Part shown: positions 38,385 through 48,314 of the stretch, piece after piece | How positions within the stretch are numbered: position 1 is the stretch's first letter | Layout: each line of letters starts with the position of its first letter | Source: Eutypella sp. D-1 | Taxonomy: Eukaryota > Ascomycota > Sordariomycetes > Xylariales > Diatrypaceae | NCBI GenBank assembly: GCA_023313575.1 | Contig: JAJTTP010000020.1 | Span: 124,001 to 188,000, forward strand | Length of the DNA stretch: 64,000 bases | Reading direction: 5' to 3' | Made by a program: the position numbers and the translations under genes | Notes under the pieces: generated by a model | What the model was told of the DNA's origin: nothing | Databases searched by the model: none | The model's input: the letters and a program-made list of their open reading frames with translations, nothing else

Positions 38385-38716
38385 TCACAACATACCTTGG
38401 AGGATGCAGAATTACCTGCATATGCCTGAATTTGCCCCTGTCACGTCCCATCTTCATTGTATCTATCTCGAAAGCTTACAGATGGAAACCTTATCGACTC
38501 CATCACATTTCGCCGCCGTATTTTACATCTATTAGCTAAGTAAATATTTCAAAGTGGTATCCAGCATTTTAAAGCCATCGCGTAAACCGTGGGCCCGTAT
38601 CTTCAACACTAGACTTGGCCATGACCTTAACGGCAGACGATGAGGCACGCAGACAATCACGCCCCCACGTCCCTTCTCAGCTATTTTGGTGAATCGCGAT
38701 CATTCCGATCTCGTGC
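38385..38716. other. Short intergenic stretch after element E
   Basis: Normal base composition resumes immediately at the end of E. It is probably the 3' region of the minus-strand gene that ends at 38717. No gene seen. Confidence 0.6.
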
Positions 38717-39376
38717 TTAGCGCGCCTCCTTCCTCTTCCTCTTTTTATCCCTAGTATCTGAGGACGAGGACACGGCGACGTCACCAGAGCTCTGAGGGCG
38801 ATCACCATCTGATGAGGCCCCGCCCTTGCGTAACAAGTTAACATCGAGAGACTCGTGCCTCCATTTCATTCCCGGCAGTACGTCCCACGTCTGGGACCAT
38901 ATACCCCATCTCTCCCACCGCTCTTTGGTCTTCTTGTACGCGGCTGTGTTGACGGCGTCTTCGCCGACACTGCCGACATCGAGCAATTCCTCATTATCAT
39001 AGTTCATCTGATGGAGAAACATGTTGAGTGGGAGGGACGCTTCGATTTCTTCGTTCCACTTCTTGTACTCGGCAAGTGTCATCGGAGCTAGCTCCTGTTC
39101 CTTCTGCTTGAGCCACTGTTTCAGATCCTCCTGGCTGCCGCCGCGGAGTTTTCCCTCTTGGAAAGTCTTCTCGTCATCCATCAGCCATCTCAGTGAGGAA
39201 GAGAGGTGCCCGAACTCGTGTTTCCATTTGTCGTCCTCATCAAAGACCTTCGTTGGGGGTCTAGAACCCTGCAGCGCGGGAAGGAAAAGGGTCTCTTCCC
39301 AGCAAGGCCTCCAGATTCCCTGTTGTTGCCATCGCTGTTTGATGAGAGTGACGGCCACCTTGCGTAACTCTAACAT
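38717..39376 (-). CDS. Two-module 'GIW/WKHE' protein, short paralogue
   Basis: The open frame gives 219 aa from the first in-frame ATG. Coding sequence continues upstream, in frame, to a probable acceptor (TTGTAG) near 39,453; a short first exon beginning near 39,628 is likely, but its donor could not be fixed. The protein has two copies of a module, RWxxxGIWxxxW followed by W(K/R)HE: RWQQQGIW...KWKHE near the start and RWERWGIW...LPGMKWRHE near the end. The C-terminus is Ser/Asp-rich and ends KKRKRKEAR, a plausible nuclear localisation signal. The same modules occur in the 543-aa protein at 51,212. I do not recognise a characterised family, so function is unknown. Confidence 0.75.
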   Translation of the reverse strand: MLELRKVAVTLIKQRWQQQGIWRPCWEETLFLPALQGSRPPTKVFDEDDKWKHEFGHLSSSLRWLMDDEKTFQEGKLRGGSQEDLKQWLKQKEQELAPMTLAEYKKWNEEIEASLPLNMFLHQMNYDNEELLDVGSVGEDAVNTAAYKKTKERWERWGIWSQTWDVLPGMKWRHESLDVNLLRKGGASSDGDRPQSSGDVAVSSSSDTRDKKRKRKEAR

Positions 39377-39453
39377 TTTAGACTTCTCCCAGTCCGGAAC
39401 TAAATCACCGTCAAATGAGTATTTGAAGTATATGGACGTTGTCTCCTCAACCT

Positions 39454-40311
39454 ACAAGCAATCAGGCCATCATGCCGCGCTTCCACTGCGCGTATCAACT
39501 CTTCAGTGACTTGTAGAAAGAACTGATTTTTGGCGCAGTCATGCCAATACTTCTAACAGCACGCATTACTTCGTAGTCTACTTCGCCACTCATCGCCTCG
39601 TCCCCTTTGCCTTGACTGTTGTTGCTCATCTTGAGTATATGGCTGACCGACTTGTCATTTAAATTAATTGAGCGAGATGATGTGGCCGTTCGTGATTGGC
39701 GCGTACCTTGTGAGAAGAATCCGAGCAGGTGGTCGATTAAAACCAGGAACTGCGTGGCTATAGTGGACTGAGAATCTGATATGTGTTATAGTCTTTGTTC
39801 TAATTGCTTTTATCAGATTTCCTTCGCGTGCTATGTCGTGGTGCTGGTCTAAAACGCGCCTCCAAAACTGAAATCTGAAAACATCGAAAAGAACAAAGGA
39901 GCGGATGTGATGTTGTCAAATGGAGAGGGGCCCTGAGATCAGAATGTGACAGGTGTAAGAGCACAAAGAAACCCCTCAGAGCTATTTCGAAATGATAATA
40001 CAATCAATTCTATGTCTATGACAAAAGTATTTGCCGTTGGAAGGTCATCACGCCACGTAGTATGTCCCAGCCGTCTACACCGCTAGATTTCATGATGTCT
40101 AAGAGAAGTTCAACTCTTTTGATCATTTGAAACTGACTGATCATAAGTGATGCGAATTTGACGTAAGCATGCGTAATGGGGCAAGCAACCCCGGGATGTG
40201 TAAAGTTCTATCTATCATGGAGAAGTCTATACTACAATGTAGGGTATAATAGCGCCTGTTCTCCTTCCTACGCCCAGTGTCTCTCTCACTGCGACATGCA
40301 TCTAGGCATCT
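39454..40311. other. Divergent intergenic region
   Basis: It lies between the minus-strand WKHE gene and the plus-strand kinase. It probably contains the first exon of the WKHE gene (ATG near 39,628) and both promoters. Other frames here have no support. Confidence 0.5.
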
Positions 40312-41392
40312 ATGCCTTACACTCCAAAGATGTCGATAGATGGTTCAGATACGCAGTTTACTGTAGGGACCAGGACGTTCACACCTCTCGGGGTACTGTG
40401 TCGGAGATTTTACAGCACTTTGATGAAGGTTAGAGATGAATCAACCCAGGACATATTAGTTCTGAAAGTCATGAGAGATCCAGTCCCAGCTGAGGCTCAA
40501 CGCAATGCGCGACGAGAGACAGACTTTCTCAAGTCCCACAGACATGTAAAAGCATCCACGCACCATATTTACTATATCGCGCTAACTTTTACAGCCCCAT
40601 CTTATTCAACTGCTCCACGAGTTCCATCATAACGTCCCCGGCTATATTATGCCGCTGTCATTCGGGAGCCTGGAAAGTCTACTCCTGACCGGCACAGACA
40701 GTCGATGCGAGAAATCGGGTGCTATTGATGATAATCTGGGCGAGCGAATGATACACCAGATTCTCCAGGCGCTGGACTTCATTGCCTGGAACGGTTTCAT
40801 TCATGGGGACGTCAATCCCGAGAATATTCTGTGGAATATGCACCGTGATGAGGGGTTTCGCTTCATCCTTGGAGATTTTGGCCTGTGTGAGCCGAGCGCA
40901 TATACGGAAACGGTTTGTAGCGCCGAGTGCTACATACCTCCCGAGATAGGCCTCTGCGGTATGTCCAAAATTGAGGCGCAAACAAGCAAAATCGACGTAT
41001 GGTCTCTCTTTGTATCTCTGCTCTGGGCGAGAGATGGGAGCTTTTTTGACCCGCCTCTTCATAACAGGCACCCAGAGACGCTATACAAAATCATCAAAGA
41101 ACACGTGGCTGCTAGGCCCAGATTTGAGTGGGATATCATATACAAAGTCCGTGCAATGAGTATCTGGAATCCGAGACTTCGTCCCTCCGCGGCACAAGTG
41201 ATTTTGGAGTATTTCAACGGCGAAGGCTTGAGTACACCACAGGATCAAGTGCAAGCATACTATGGTACATCAATTTACGAGCAGTGGGTGTCACACCCGG
41301 AAGGATGCAGCTTTCATAATGGATTTTCCGCAGCAGCTGTGGATCAGGTCGAACTATTGTCCGCTGAGCTGGAGAAATTTCATATAACTTGA
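40312..41392 (+). CDS. Protein kinase-like protein with altered catalytic loop, 343 aa
   Basis: Two exons: 40312-40545 and 40595-41392. The 49-bp intron (GTAAAA...ACAG, branch GCTAAC) is phase 0. Visible kinase landmarks: the ATP-binding Lys in LVLKVMRD, the catalytic loop HGDVNPENIL, DFG (ILGDFGL), a PPE motif in place of APE, and KIDVWSL of subdomain IX. The Gly-rich loop is degenerate (LGVLCRRFYSTLMKV). In the catalytic loop HRD is HGD and the usual Lys (HxDxKPxN) is Asn. Asp and the Mg-binding Asn remain, so activity is possible but doubtful. It resembles the FHA-kinase at 48,315 (QALDF/QALDY; DFGL; K(I/V)DVWSL) but has no FHA domain. Substrate and role are unknown; this kinase type is commonly expanded in accessory regions of filamentous fungi. 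Confidence 0.82.
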
Positions 41393-41613
41393 GATAGTTT
41401 CGCTACCCTACTTAGGTAATGTTAAAACAGGTACCTGTAGCTCGATCATTTTCACTCATTGAGGAGAATAGAGGGGGCTCTGCCGATGAAGTTTATAAGG
41501 CCGTGGAGTTAGCGGTATACAAAACAACCACTACGCCATTTACTCCCCGGGGTAATTCCAGAAGGCTATTCTAGCGCGTGGGGTGCCCCATAGGGATCTG
41601 CATAGCACCAGAG

Positions 41614-42169
41614 GAGTAACGATAACTGAGCAGTGCCTTAACCGCATTTAGATGGATCCCCCACCTACCCATTTTGTATAGCCTTTTTATTAAGCGATCC
41701 TAGCCATTATAATAATTACAATCACTGCAATTATTAAAATAGCTAAGTGGTTATAAAGGCTATAAATCCTATTAAAACTATAGCGGTTATAATAATGGCT
41801 AATAAAACGTATTAAGCCGGTATAGCCATTACAGCCATTGCAGTTACTGCAGCCATTACAGCTATTACAGCCACTACAGCTATTGCAGCCATTGCAGCTA
41901 CTGTAACCACTATAGCCACTATAGCTATTATAACCACTATAACCACTGTAATAATCATTATAATAGCCAGCGCCACGTAATAATTATAGCAAGTATATAT
42001 AATTACCCGTATTTAAAAAACAGCTTCAATTTGCGGCGGCATAAGTTAAAGCAATCGTATACATAAAGCTGGAGGCTCCTCCTATTTAAAATGGGTGGGT
42101 GGGGCATCTATTTAAATACGATTAAGGCACCGCATAGTTATTTCGGGCACTGGTCAGTTATCATTACTC
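41614..42169. mobile_element. Non-autonomous TIR element (MITE-like, 556 bp) with 9-bp target duplication
   Basis: GCACCAGAG is directly repeated at 41605-41613 and 42170-42178. Imperfect terminal inverted repeats begin GAGTAACGATAACTGAGCAG on the left and GAGTAATGATAACTGACCAG on the right (reverse complement). They extend inward through GTGCCTTAA and CCCCCACCTACCCATTTT to about 90 bp. The right arm has an extra 20-bp segment with a second GGTGCC. There is no coding capacity. The 9-bp duplication and long TIRs are typical of Mutator-like elements; an 8-bp hAT duplication cannot be ruled out. The interior is a degenerate tandem repeat. Confidence 0.85.
41824..41950 (+). repeat. Degenerate 9-bp tandem repeat GCYAYTRYA inside the TIR element
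   Basis: About fourteen consecutive 9-mers of the type GCCATTACA, GCTATTACA, GCCACTACA and GCTATTGCA fill the middle of the element. The period is exact although the bases drift, mostly by C/T and A/G transitions. Confidence 0.85.
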
Positions 42170-42178
42170 GCACCAGAG

Positions 42179-42552
42179 CGCTTAAGGTTAAAACGTCAGA
42201 TCCACCGCCAAGGCGCTAAACAGGGGTGAAAAGGGGTTCAGACAGGGGGTTTGCAACCACTGGACGTATGTAGCATCATTAAGATGCCACCGATACAGCC
42301 AAAGGTGCCGCAAAACCACTGCCTGGGAAAACGGGAAGCTTTTTGTCGGCAGTGATGAATCTACCATGAAAGATGATTATTTAATATATGACTACCCTTG
42401 GGTCAGTGTAAGTTACTAAGGACGCACATGGATTGACACGGCAAGTCCCTGCCAGGTCTGACTACCCATCCTGAGATCTGTACAATGCAATATTGCCATC
42501 TTACGGCAAGTACTATTTGATTTACCAAGTCCTTCCCCTCTACTATCCCAAA
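42179..42552. other. Short intergenic stretch
   Basis: It lies between the TIR element and the next small gene. No feature is seen apart from probable promoter sequence. Confidence 0.5.
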
Positions 42553-42954
42553 ATGACGAGCAACAATTTCCCAGTCTGGAAAGCAAGCAGCTGGATCAAA
42601 GACTTGCTCGTGAACCTGGTAGTCAAAGCCCTAGACAAATTCCGCGCCGCCTGTAGCCCAACACCCCTATCGCACGAGTGCACTGAAACCAAAAGTGGCG
42701 TGTCGACCGCCACTACCCCAAGTCTAAATGAGAAGACGTGGCACGTCTCTTCGCAGGCAAGCGCCAGTGATGGTGACTGGGACAATGTCAGCGTGAATCA
42801 TAATCGCGACGATGGTTTAGAGGAGAAAGCCGAGAGTATAGAAGCACGAGAAGAGGTGGACGAGGTTGATATTGCGGCTAACGACTTGATCGATGAGTAT
42901 GATAGTTACTTCGGACCCACCGTGCAAATAGAGCATATTGCCTACTTGTTATAA
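42553..42954 (+). CDS. Small acidic hypothetical protein, 133 aa
   Basis: A single-exon frame from the ATG at 42553 (MTSNNFPVW); an in-frame ATG at 42493 would add 20 residues but lies in less coding-like DNA. A short amphipathic N-terminal part (SWIKDLLVNLVVKALDKF) precedes a Ser/Thr-rich then strongly acidic, probably disordered C-terminus. There is no signal peptide and no recognised domain. Codon use is moderately biased. Lineage-restricted or spurious; function unknown. Confidence 0.5.
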   Translation: MTSNNFPVWKASSWIKDLLVNLVVKALDKFRAACSPTPLSHECTETKSGVSTATTPSLNEKTWHVSSQASASDGDWDNVSVNHNRDDGLEEKAESIEAREEVDEVDIAANDLIDEYDSYFGPTVQIEHIAYLL

Positions 42955-43309
42955 TGAGGTGATGTACTCACAGAAGACAAGTGTCGTTGTAGGCATTCTA
43001 CATACATGCGGAGGTTTGTCCAGGAAGTAGATCATTGATCGTTACACTACGATGCCGCTCGTTTCTACAGTTGACTCATGGCCGCGTGTGAGTTTGCTTG
43101 ATATCGCATTTCATTCACCATTACTCAAAGTGAGTACGGATGACCACTCCTGACTCTGAGCCAATAAAACCTACCAGCCAGTATTACTTACCACAAAAGC
43201 TTTAAAGCAGCACCACACTCCTCAGCTTCTACTTAGCTAGAAGGGGGACGAAGAGCACAAGGAAGCCCATCGCATAGTCATCAACGATAAGGTAGAACAA
43301 ACATCCATC
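42955..43309. other. Intergenic, probable promoter of the next gene
   Basis: No gene seen. An in-frame stop precedes the following ATG, and a CATCATG start context closes the stretch. Confidence 0.5.
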
Positions 43310-43795
43310 ATGGCCCCCAAGAAGAGCGATCGGCGCCTGAGCGAAGGCGGGGGATCCAGGCTTTTCAGTTTCGCCCAAAGCGCAGTGCGACAGGGGGTAT
43401 TCAGGCGGGGCCATGACAGCCCCGCCAAGCCCGCGGACGACTCCCAAGACCCCAGCAGCAGCGACGACGAAACCCTGACCATATCGACGGTGAGCTCCGA
43501 CGGCACACAGGGACAAGGTGGTGCGGCATTGCGCGGAAAAGGCCAGAACCGCGACCGCGACCAGCACAGCTCCAGTAGGCCCGACACGAATCTAGCGTTC
43601 TGGACGACGGCGCGCGGTAAGCAGCTTGAGGGCCGGGTCATGGTGGCCCTGCGTGCGGTGGTCGAGGAAAAGCTGGCAGAGACGCACCCCACCACCGTGC
43701 AACGCGTCGTGGATGAGGTCTTACCGGAGCTCGAGAGTATCGTGGCCGAGGTGATGGACCGGGAGGAAGAAGAGGAGTGGATTCGGTGCGGCTAG
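43310..43795 (+). CDS. Hypothetical protein, 161 aa
   Basis: A single exon with strong GC3 bias, starting MAPKKSDRRLSEGG. The N-terminal half is basic, then Ser/Asp-rich and disordered. The C-terminal half (about residues 92-155) is predicted helical with charged heptad-like spacing: TTARGKQLEGRVMVALRAVV, then VDEVLPELESIVAEVMDREE. No catalytic motif, signal peptide or membrane helix. I do not recognise the family. The next gene downstream has a similar layout (disordered N-terminus, helical acidic C-terminus) but no clear sequence similarity. Confidence 0.7.
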   Translation: MAPKKSDRRLSEGGGSRLFSFAQSAVRQGVFRRGHDSPAKPADDSQDPSSSDDETLTISTVSSDGTQGQGGAALRGKGQNRDRDQHSSSRPDTNLAFWTTARGKQLEGRVMVALRAVVEEKLAETHPTTVQRVVDEVLPELESIVAEVMDREEEEEWIRCG

Positions 43796-44283
43796 AGTGT
43801 GTGCATCAGTCCCCTTTTCCTGCAGATTGTCATGGTTAGAGCTCTAGATACGTAATTTTGGCTGCCTTAACATAAATTACCTGTAAACACAGTGATCATG
43901 GTTCTATTGCCATGATACAACAAAGGCCTAGTCCTCACTACAATGTTCTGTAATAACGCCATTATTTCCTTCAGCAAGGTGAAAGTTCTCAACAACAGAC
44001 AATGACGTCTTTGTCACATTGTTTCTCCGTTTTACTTTATTCCACGAAACTCCATAATAGCCTTTGTCTATAGCTGCAGTTCGGAGAGAGATACAAATAA
44101 GGGCCTATGATCCCCTCGTCTAATGGTCAAGAATCTCCAGATCATCCTCATCATCAGCCTCATCAAGACGGATAACCTCTGTTTAATATTCGGCATTGCC
44201 AGCTTTCATAAATACAAGAAGATTCCATTTTTGCTTTACGTAACCATATACCAGACGCTATTCACTGTCGAATATTCGCAACA
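43796..44283. other. Intergenic, no gene seen
   Basis: AT-richer spacer between two co-oriented hypothetical genes. It should hold the terminator of the first and the promoter of the second. Confidence 0.5.
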
Positions 44284-44994
44284 ATGAGCTCTTCCTCACG
44301 CAACCGGCACCAGGAAAACCAGGGAGATGTGGGGATCCGGCCTCAAGAGGACGAGAGGCGGGGATCGCCCACCCGCGCTGACCTGGAAAGGCTGCGGCGG
44401 AGGGCGGGCCGGTTCGGCAGCGTAACTGTGCGACCCAATGTCAGCGCGCTGCGGTCACAATTCGAGTCGCTCAAGACCCACGAGACCAAGAACGCCACCA
44501 AAAAGACCACCGTGATGACCTCCACTAAAAATGCTCGGCACGCAGGTAAGGGGCAGCAACAGGCAGAAGCCGTAACAGAGGCCAAGGACGTCGCGGGCGC
44601 CATAGCGACTGAGAACGACGGCGAAGACGACGCGGCCTCTGAGTACGGCGGTGATGAAACCGCGGTGGAGGGCGCTATCGCGACCAGCGCTGACGGCTCC
44701 GGGCGCTCGACACCAGAGCACTACCTGGGGATCGCGACGACGAACCCGTACGGCGAGCAGTCCAGTGAGCCAAAGCAGAATAAAAAGAAGCAGCTAGACA
44801 GCGGCTCGTACTCCGACCATCCGGTGTGCCAGACCCTCACCGTGCCGATCCCATCGCCGCCGCCGCGCGAGGAGATGATGGAGGAGACGCTTGGCAGGCT
44901 AACGCAGGAGCTGGAGGAGAACCACCGCGCCATCGAGTCCGAGCAGAAGGCGTCCCTGGAGATTTTGCAGGACAGGCTCTCGAGCTTGAGCTAA
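44284..44994 (+). CDS. Hypothetical protein with C-terminal coiled coil, 236 aa
   Basis: A single exon with strong GC3 bias, ATG context CAACAATGAGC. The N-terminus (residues 1-80) is Arg/Ser-rich with a short basic helix (LERLRRRAGRFG). The middle is Ala/Glu/Asp/Gly-rich and disordered. Residues of about 195-236 (REEMMEETLGRLTQELEE and onward to LQDRLSSLS) look like a coiled coil. No known domain and no signal peptide. Function unknown. Confidence 0.7.
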   Translation: MSSSSRNRHQENQGDVGIRPQEDERRGSPTRADLERLRRRAGRFGSVTVRPNVSALRSQFESLKTHETKNATKKTTVMTSTKNARHAGKGQQQAEAVTEAKDVAGAIATENDGEDDAASEYGGDETAVEGAIATSADGSGRSTPEHYLGIATTNPYGEQSSEPKQNKKKQLDSGSYSDHPVCQTLTVPIPSPPPREEMMEETLGRLTQELEENHRAIESEQKASLEILQDRLSSLS

Positions 44995-45452
44995 GGTGGA
45001 TCAGCAAATCGAGTAGTTCCCCATTTGCAAGACTAGAGAAGTTAGCTAAGCTTCGTTATCAGTAGACTACAGCGTATGCGGGGAATATGTGTTTTTGATC
45101 AGAAGAAAGTGTACATGAATACTAGCTGTAAATCGAGATTGATCACAATACTAAGTACTAATGGCGTTGTGACAGGAGACTGATCGTAAAGTGTTGAGCA
45201 CCCAATCACTTAGTATAATAAGATAAAAGAGTTGCACCGATAGAACAGGAACATCATGCCAGATGATATGACATGCAAACTGTAAACGCTAATAAGGATT
45301 TGAAATTACCTATATAGTTGAATCCTTGCCACCCAAGTTCTTATTGATTAGATCATGATCTCGTAGATACCTAATGTAGCTCCCTACCATATCATACAGA
45401 ACTGCCTACTTCCGATTCTCCAGCTGTTACTACACCAAAAAGCTCAATCATC
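44995..45452. other. Intergenic between convergent genes
   Basis: AT-rich 3' regions of the plus-strand gene ending at 44994 and the minus-strand gene ending at 45453. No other feature seen. Confidence 0.5.
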
Positions 45453-46043
45453 CTACTTAGGCTTTCCAGACTGCGTGTAGTCGTACGAGCGACCGGAGGA
45501 GTCGTGCTCAGCAGCGACGGTCTCGGCACTCTCAGGCAGACGCTCGGAGGCGATGGGGTACTCGGCGCTGGCCTTGCCGCGGGAGCCGGGCTCGACGCCT
45601 TCCGGGAGATCGGCGCCTTTCTGACGTGCGATGTCGACGCCCACGCTAGCGCCGACACCCTCCAACCCGGCGCCCTCTCGTTTGTTCTTGCGCTTCCCGT
45701 GCAATTCCCTGTTCTCCTGGCCCTGGAGGGGCTTGCCGTGGCCAGTGTGGAGGTCAGCGGACGTAGCGCCAGGGAGAGTGTCGGTGGTGTTGGTCTGAGA
45801 TGAAGCGTCAAGGCTTTCGTTGAGGGCTTGAGCGGGGACCTCGCCTTCGGGGCGCGGCGGGAATGTGCCCTTCTGGGGTGCTGTTCCCGGGGGGTGCGTC
45901 TCAGCGTGGAACTCCAGGACGGCTTCATTGCCGACCTTGACGCCGGGCTTGTGGCCACCGGTTTGCAAGGGCTCGGCGGGTTTGACACGACTGTGGAACT
46001 CGCCCTGATTTTGCATAGACTCGGCATTGAGTGAGGCAGACAT
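45453..46043 (-). CDS. Conserved fungal protein of unknown function, 196 aa
   Basis: A single exon (MSASLNAESMQ...). Hydrophilic and low in hydrophobic residues, with motifs I associate with a widespread Pezizomycotina family of unannotated small proteins: GGHKPGVKVGNEAVLEFHAE, PPGTAP, and DTLPGATSADLHTG followed by a GLEGVGA segment. No signal peptide, membrane helix or catalytic signature. The composition (Gly, Glu, Lys, Pro, Thr) suggests an intrinsically disordered cytosolic protein, perhaps stress-related; that is a guess from composition. It is the only gene of this central block that looks widely conserved. Confidence 0.8.
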   Translation of the reverse strand: MSASLNAESMQNQGEFHSRVKPAEPLQTGGHKPGVKVGNEAVLEFHAETHPPGTAPQKGTFPPRPEGEVPAQALNESLDASSQTNTTDTLPGATSADLHTGHGKPLQGQENRELHGKRKNKREGAGLEGVGASVGVDIARQKGADLPEGVEPGSRGKASAEYPIASERLPESAETVAAEHDSSGRSYDYTQSGKPK

Positions 46044-48314
46044 GATGAAGACTTGTGGATGCAGATTTTGGTTCTAATTCGTGTTTTTGATTGTGGTTAT
46101 GCAAGGCACCTGGGATCAACGGTACAAAAGAGTAAATATTTCGAAAGTTTTAAAGGGTCTCAATTGCTGGAGAAGTATGAAGACAACCCTCGAGTTAATG
46201 TATGTCCGTCCAACCTGCTGCCAGTCCCTGGCATCATAGATAAATACTTTCAGAAATATATTTTAGGGATCATGGACGTTGCTATGATGTCAACCCGTTA
46301 CCCTGCGCGTGACATCACTAGAAGCACGAAGAAAACAGGGGTTGTGGGGCGAGGGGGGGGGCCTCTTCAGAGTCGTCGGGAGTGTTAGTACTTGCAGCTG
46401 TACTTGGTACCTAGTAGCCGAGGTAGGGAACTAAAGACACAGTTAGGTACTGAACGAAGAGTCATACCTGCATTCGCAACCAAAGATAATGCAGGGAATG
46501 GGTGGAAGAATTTTATTTAATGCTACATTCGGTAATATGTTGGATGTCTTGAGATCATATACAGAAGCATGTGACGTATGAGTGCACACACAATCATCGG
46601 AGCTTTTGCTGCGGGTATGTCTCCACTCCTGGCCCTGAAAGATCCAATCAGATATTCGTGTTTACTGGCTTTGGACCAAAACACACAGCCACACCTCAAC
46701 CACATACAAGCCATGGCTCCACTATTACCCCTATCGCCAGCACCTTGTGCTCCATAGGGGCTAGGACTACGCCAGGACGCCGACGCTGCAAGTAGGGATT
46801 CACCAGCATATAACATTAGAGTCTGCCCATCCTTTAGAACAAATCAAAGCTGAATTGGTAAGTTGATACGGCCTAAGACTATCATACCATGTTACCTAAA
46901 GTAGGTAGTATTTGAACAAGATTTGGTTCGTACGACGCGGAAGGGGTGGCGAGTTTTCTTGGCGGGGTTGGCGTCTTGATATAGTGGCCTGGCAACATCG
47001 TGAATAAAGGAAATTGCATCGGCTAAATGCCAAACCTTATTGTAGGACAAGTCCTACTTTAATCATAATGCTGCCGGTTACCAGCCCGAATTACAAACTA
47101 GACCCCCCCCCCCCCCCGGCGCAACCGTCGGCTTCATCCATGGTTATAAGCACCACAGTTAGGTAGGCGATGGTCAGATAAACCCGTTAAACTTTTAAAC
47201 TGTTTGTTAAGACTCTGGTTATCCATAATCGAAGAACAGGTGTCCGGTTGGGTGGGCAGTCGTTGCATGGAGAGCGTCGCGTAAAGGCTTGGAGATCGTC
47301 TTGAGGTAAAGAAATGCTTGACGCGGTACCACTCGCTCTTTTTATGCAGGGTTGCGGTTTTAACACATGAGGCTAGCACGGTGTTTCCAGTACCAACATA
47401 GTAAGAGATCTTAGCGACTTGGGGGGTCGGTACTCTATATTAACCAAACTTGTGCCAGTCGACGTGTTTTTATGTCCAGCTCACAAAAGGGTAAGGACTA
47501 CATTCAGAGCGAAGCTACTTGTGACATGGCATGACTGGTGATCAGGCTTTTTGTAACTGAGTATAGTAACAGAAATAAAAGTAGTATCCAGAAAGTAAAC
47601 CCGTAAAACCGTAAAACCTAGGTTATAAAGCAACCCACAAGTATAATACATAAAGAAGTTCGAAGTCAGGGGTATAATTATGAAGCCTGTACATGGTAAG
47701 ACCAACCAACCCTTAACCACTGATCTCCAGCGTCCCCCCACCCCCCTCCCCCAACCGGACCCCGTAAAGGCCACTAAAACGTATCGTTAAATTGGATAAT
47801 TTAGACCAACCTTATATAAAATCCAAGACTGGTTCTCACATAGATAACGTAGACAGATGGGCTTCTGCCGAAGGTATTAGCCGATGTCTTCGCGAAATAT
47901 ATAAGACCGAGCTGACTATATAAACCAGATAGATAGTTCGAATTCCTCTCGAATCTAGTATGTAGGCCCTGCAGGGCACATTTTACGGCATCAATAACCG
48001 GAGCACCCGGGTTCTATGTTAGGGAGATTCTCCTTTTTTGCCTTCCGTCTCCGAAGTCGTAACGGGCCGCAAATGGCCCCAAAATACAACCTTTTTGGTT
48101 ACGACAGTTCCATTGGGTCGCCAGCATCGAAGGGCATGTTATGATCTTGATGGCTCGCTGGGGCTTGTCCGGGAAACTTCTCAGTAACGAAACCGCCTAG
48201 CTGTCCCGTTTGTGCTGAAGGAGGCTGGGCCATGTTGACGCGGTCGTCTTTCGTAGGATTGATGGATGGGAACTGATCGCGTGACATGGGAAGTCCCCAG
48301 CGTCTCGGTGTTGA
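46044..48314. other. 2.3-kb gene-poor region
   Basis: It contains a G-run near 46,352-46,360, a 15-C run (47,103-47,117) and scattered short frames without domains or splice support. A frame at 48099-48287 (minus) directly downstream of the kinase could be an alternative 3' exon of that gene but has no clear acceptor. Confidence 0.5.

Noticed and set aside
41824..41950. CRISPR-like array
   Set aside because: The 9-bp repeats have no spacers, are degenerate, and lie within a TIR transposon of a eukaryote.
45392..46027. 211-aa minus-strand frame rich in Ser, Pro and Arg
   Set aside because: Frame-shifted shadow of the conserved 196-aa protein at 45453-46043, which has better composition and recognisable family motifs.
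47940..47990. Possible tRNA T-arm (AGTTCGAATTCC)
   Set aside because: No matching acceptor stem, D-arm or anticodon arm could be folded around it; the same applies to GGTTCGAATT near 56,177.
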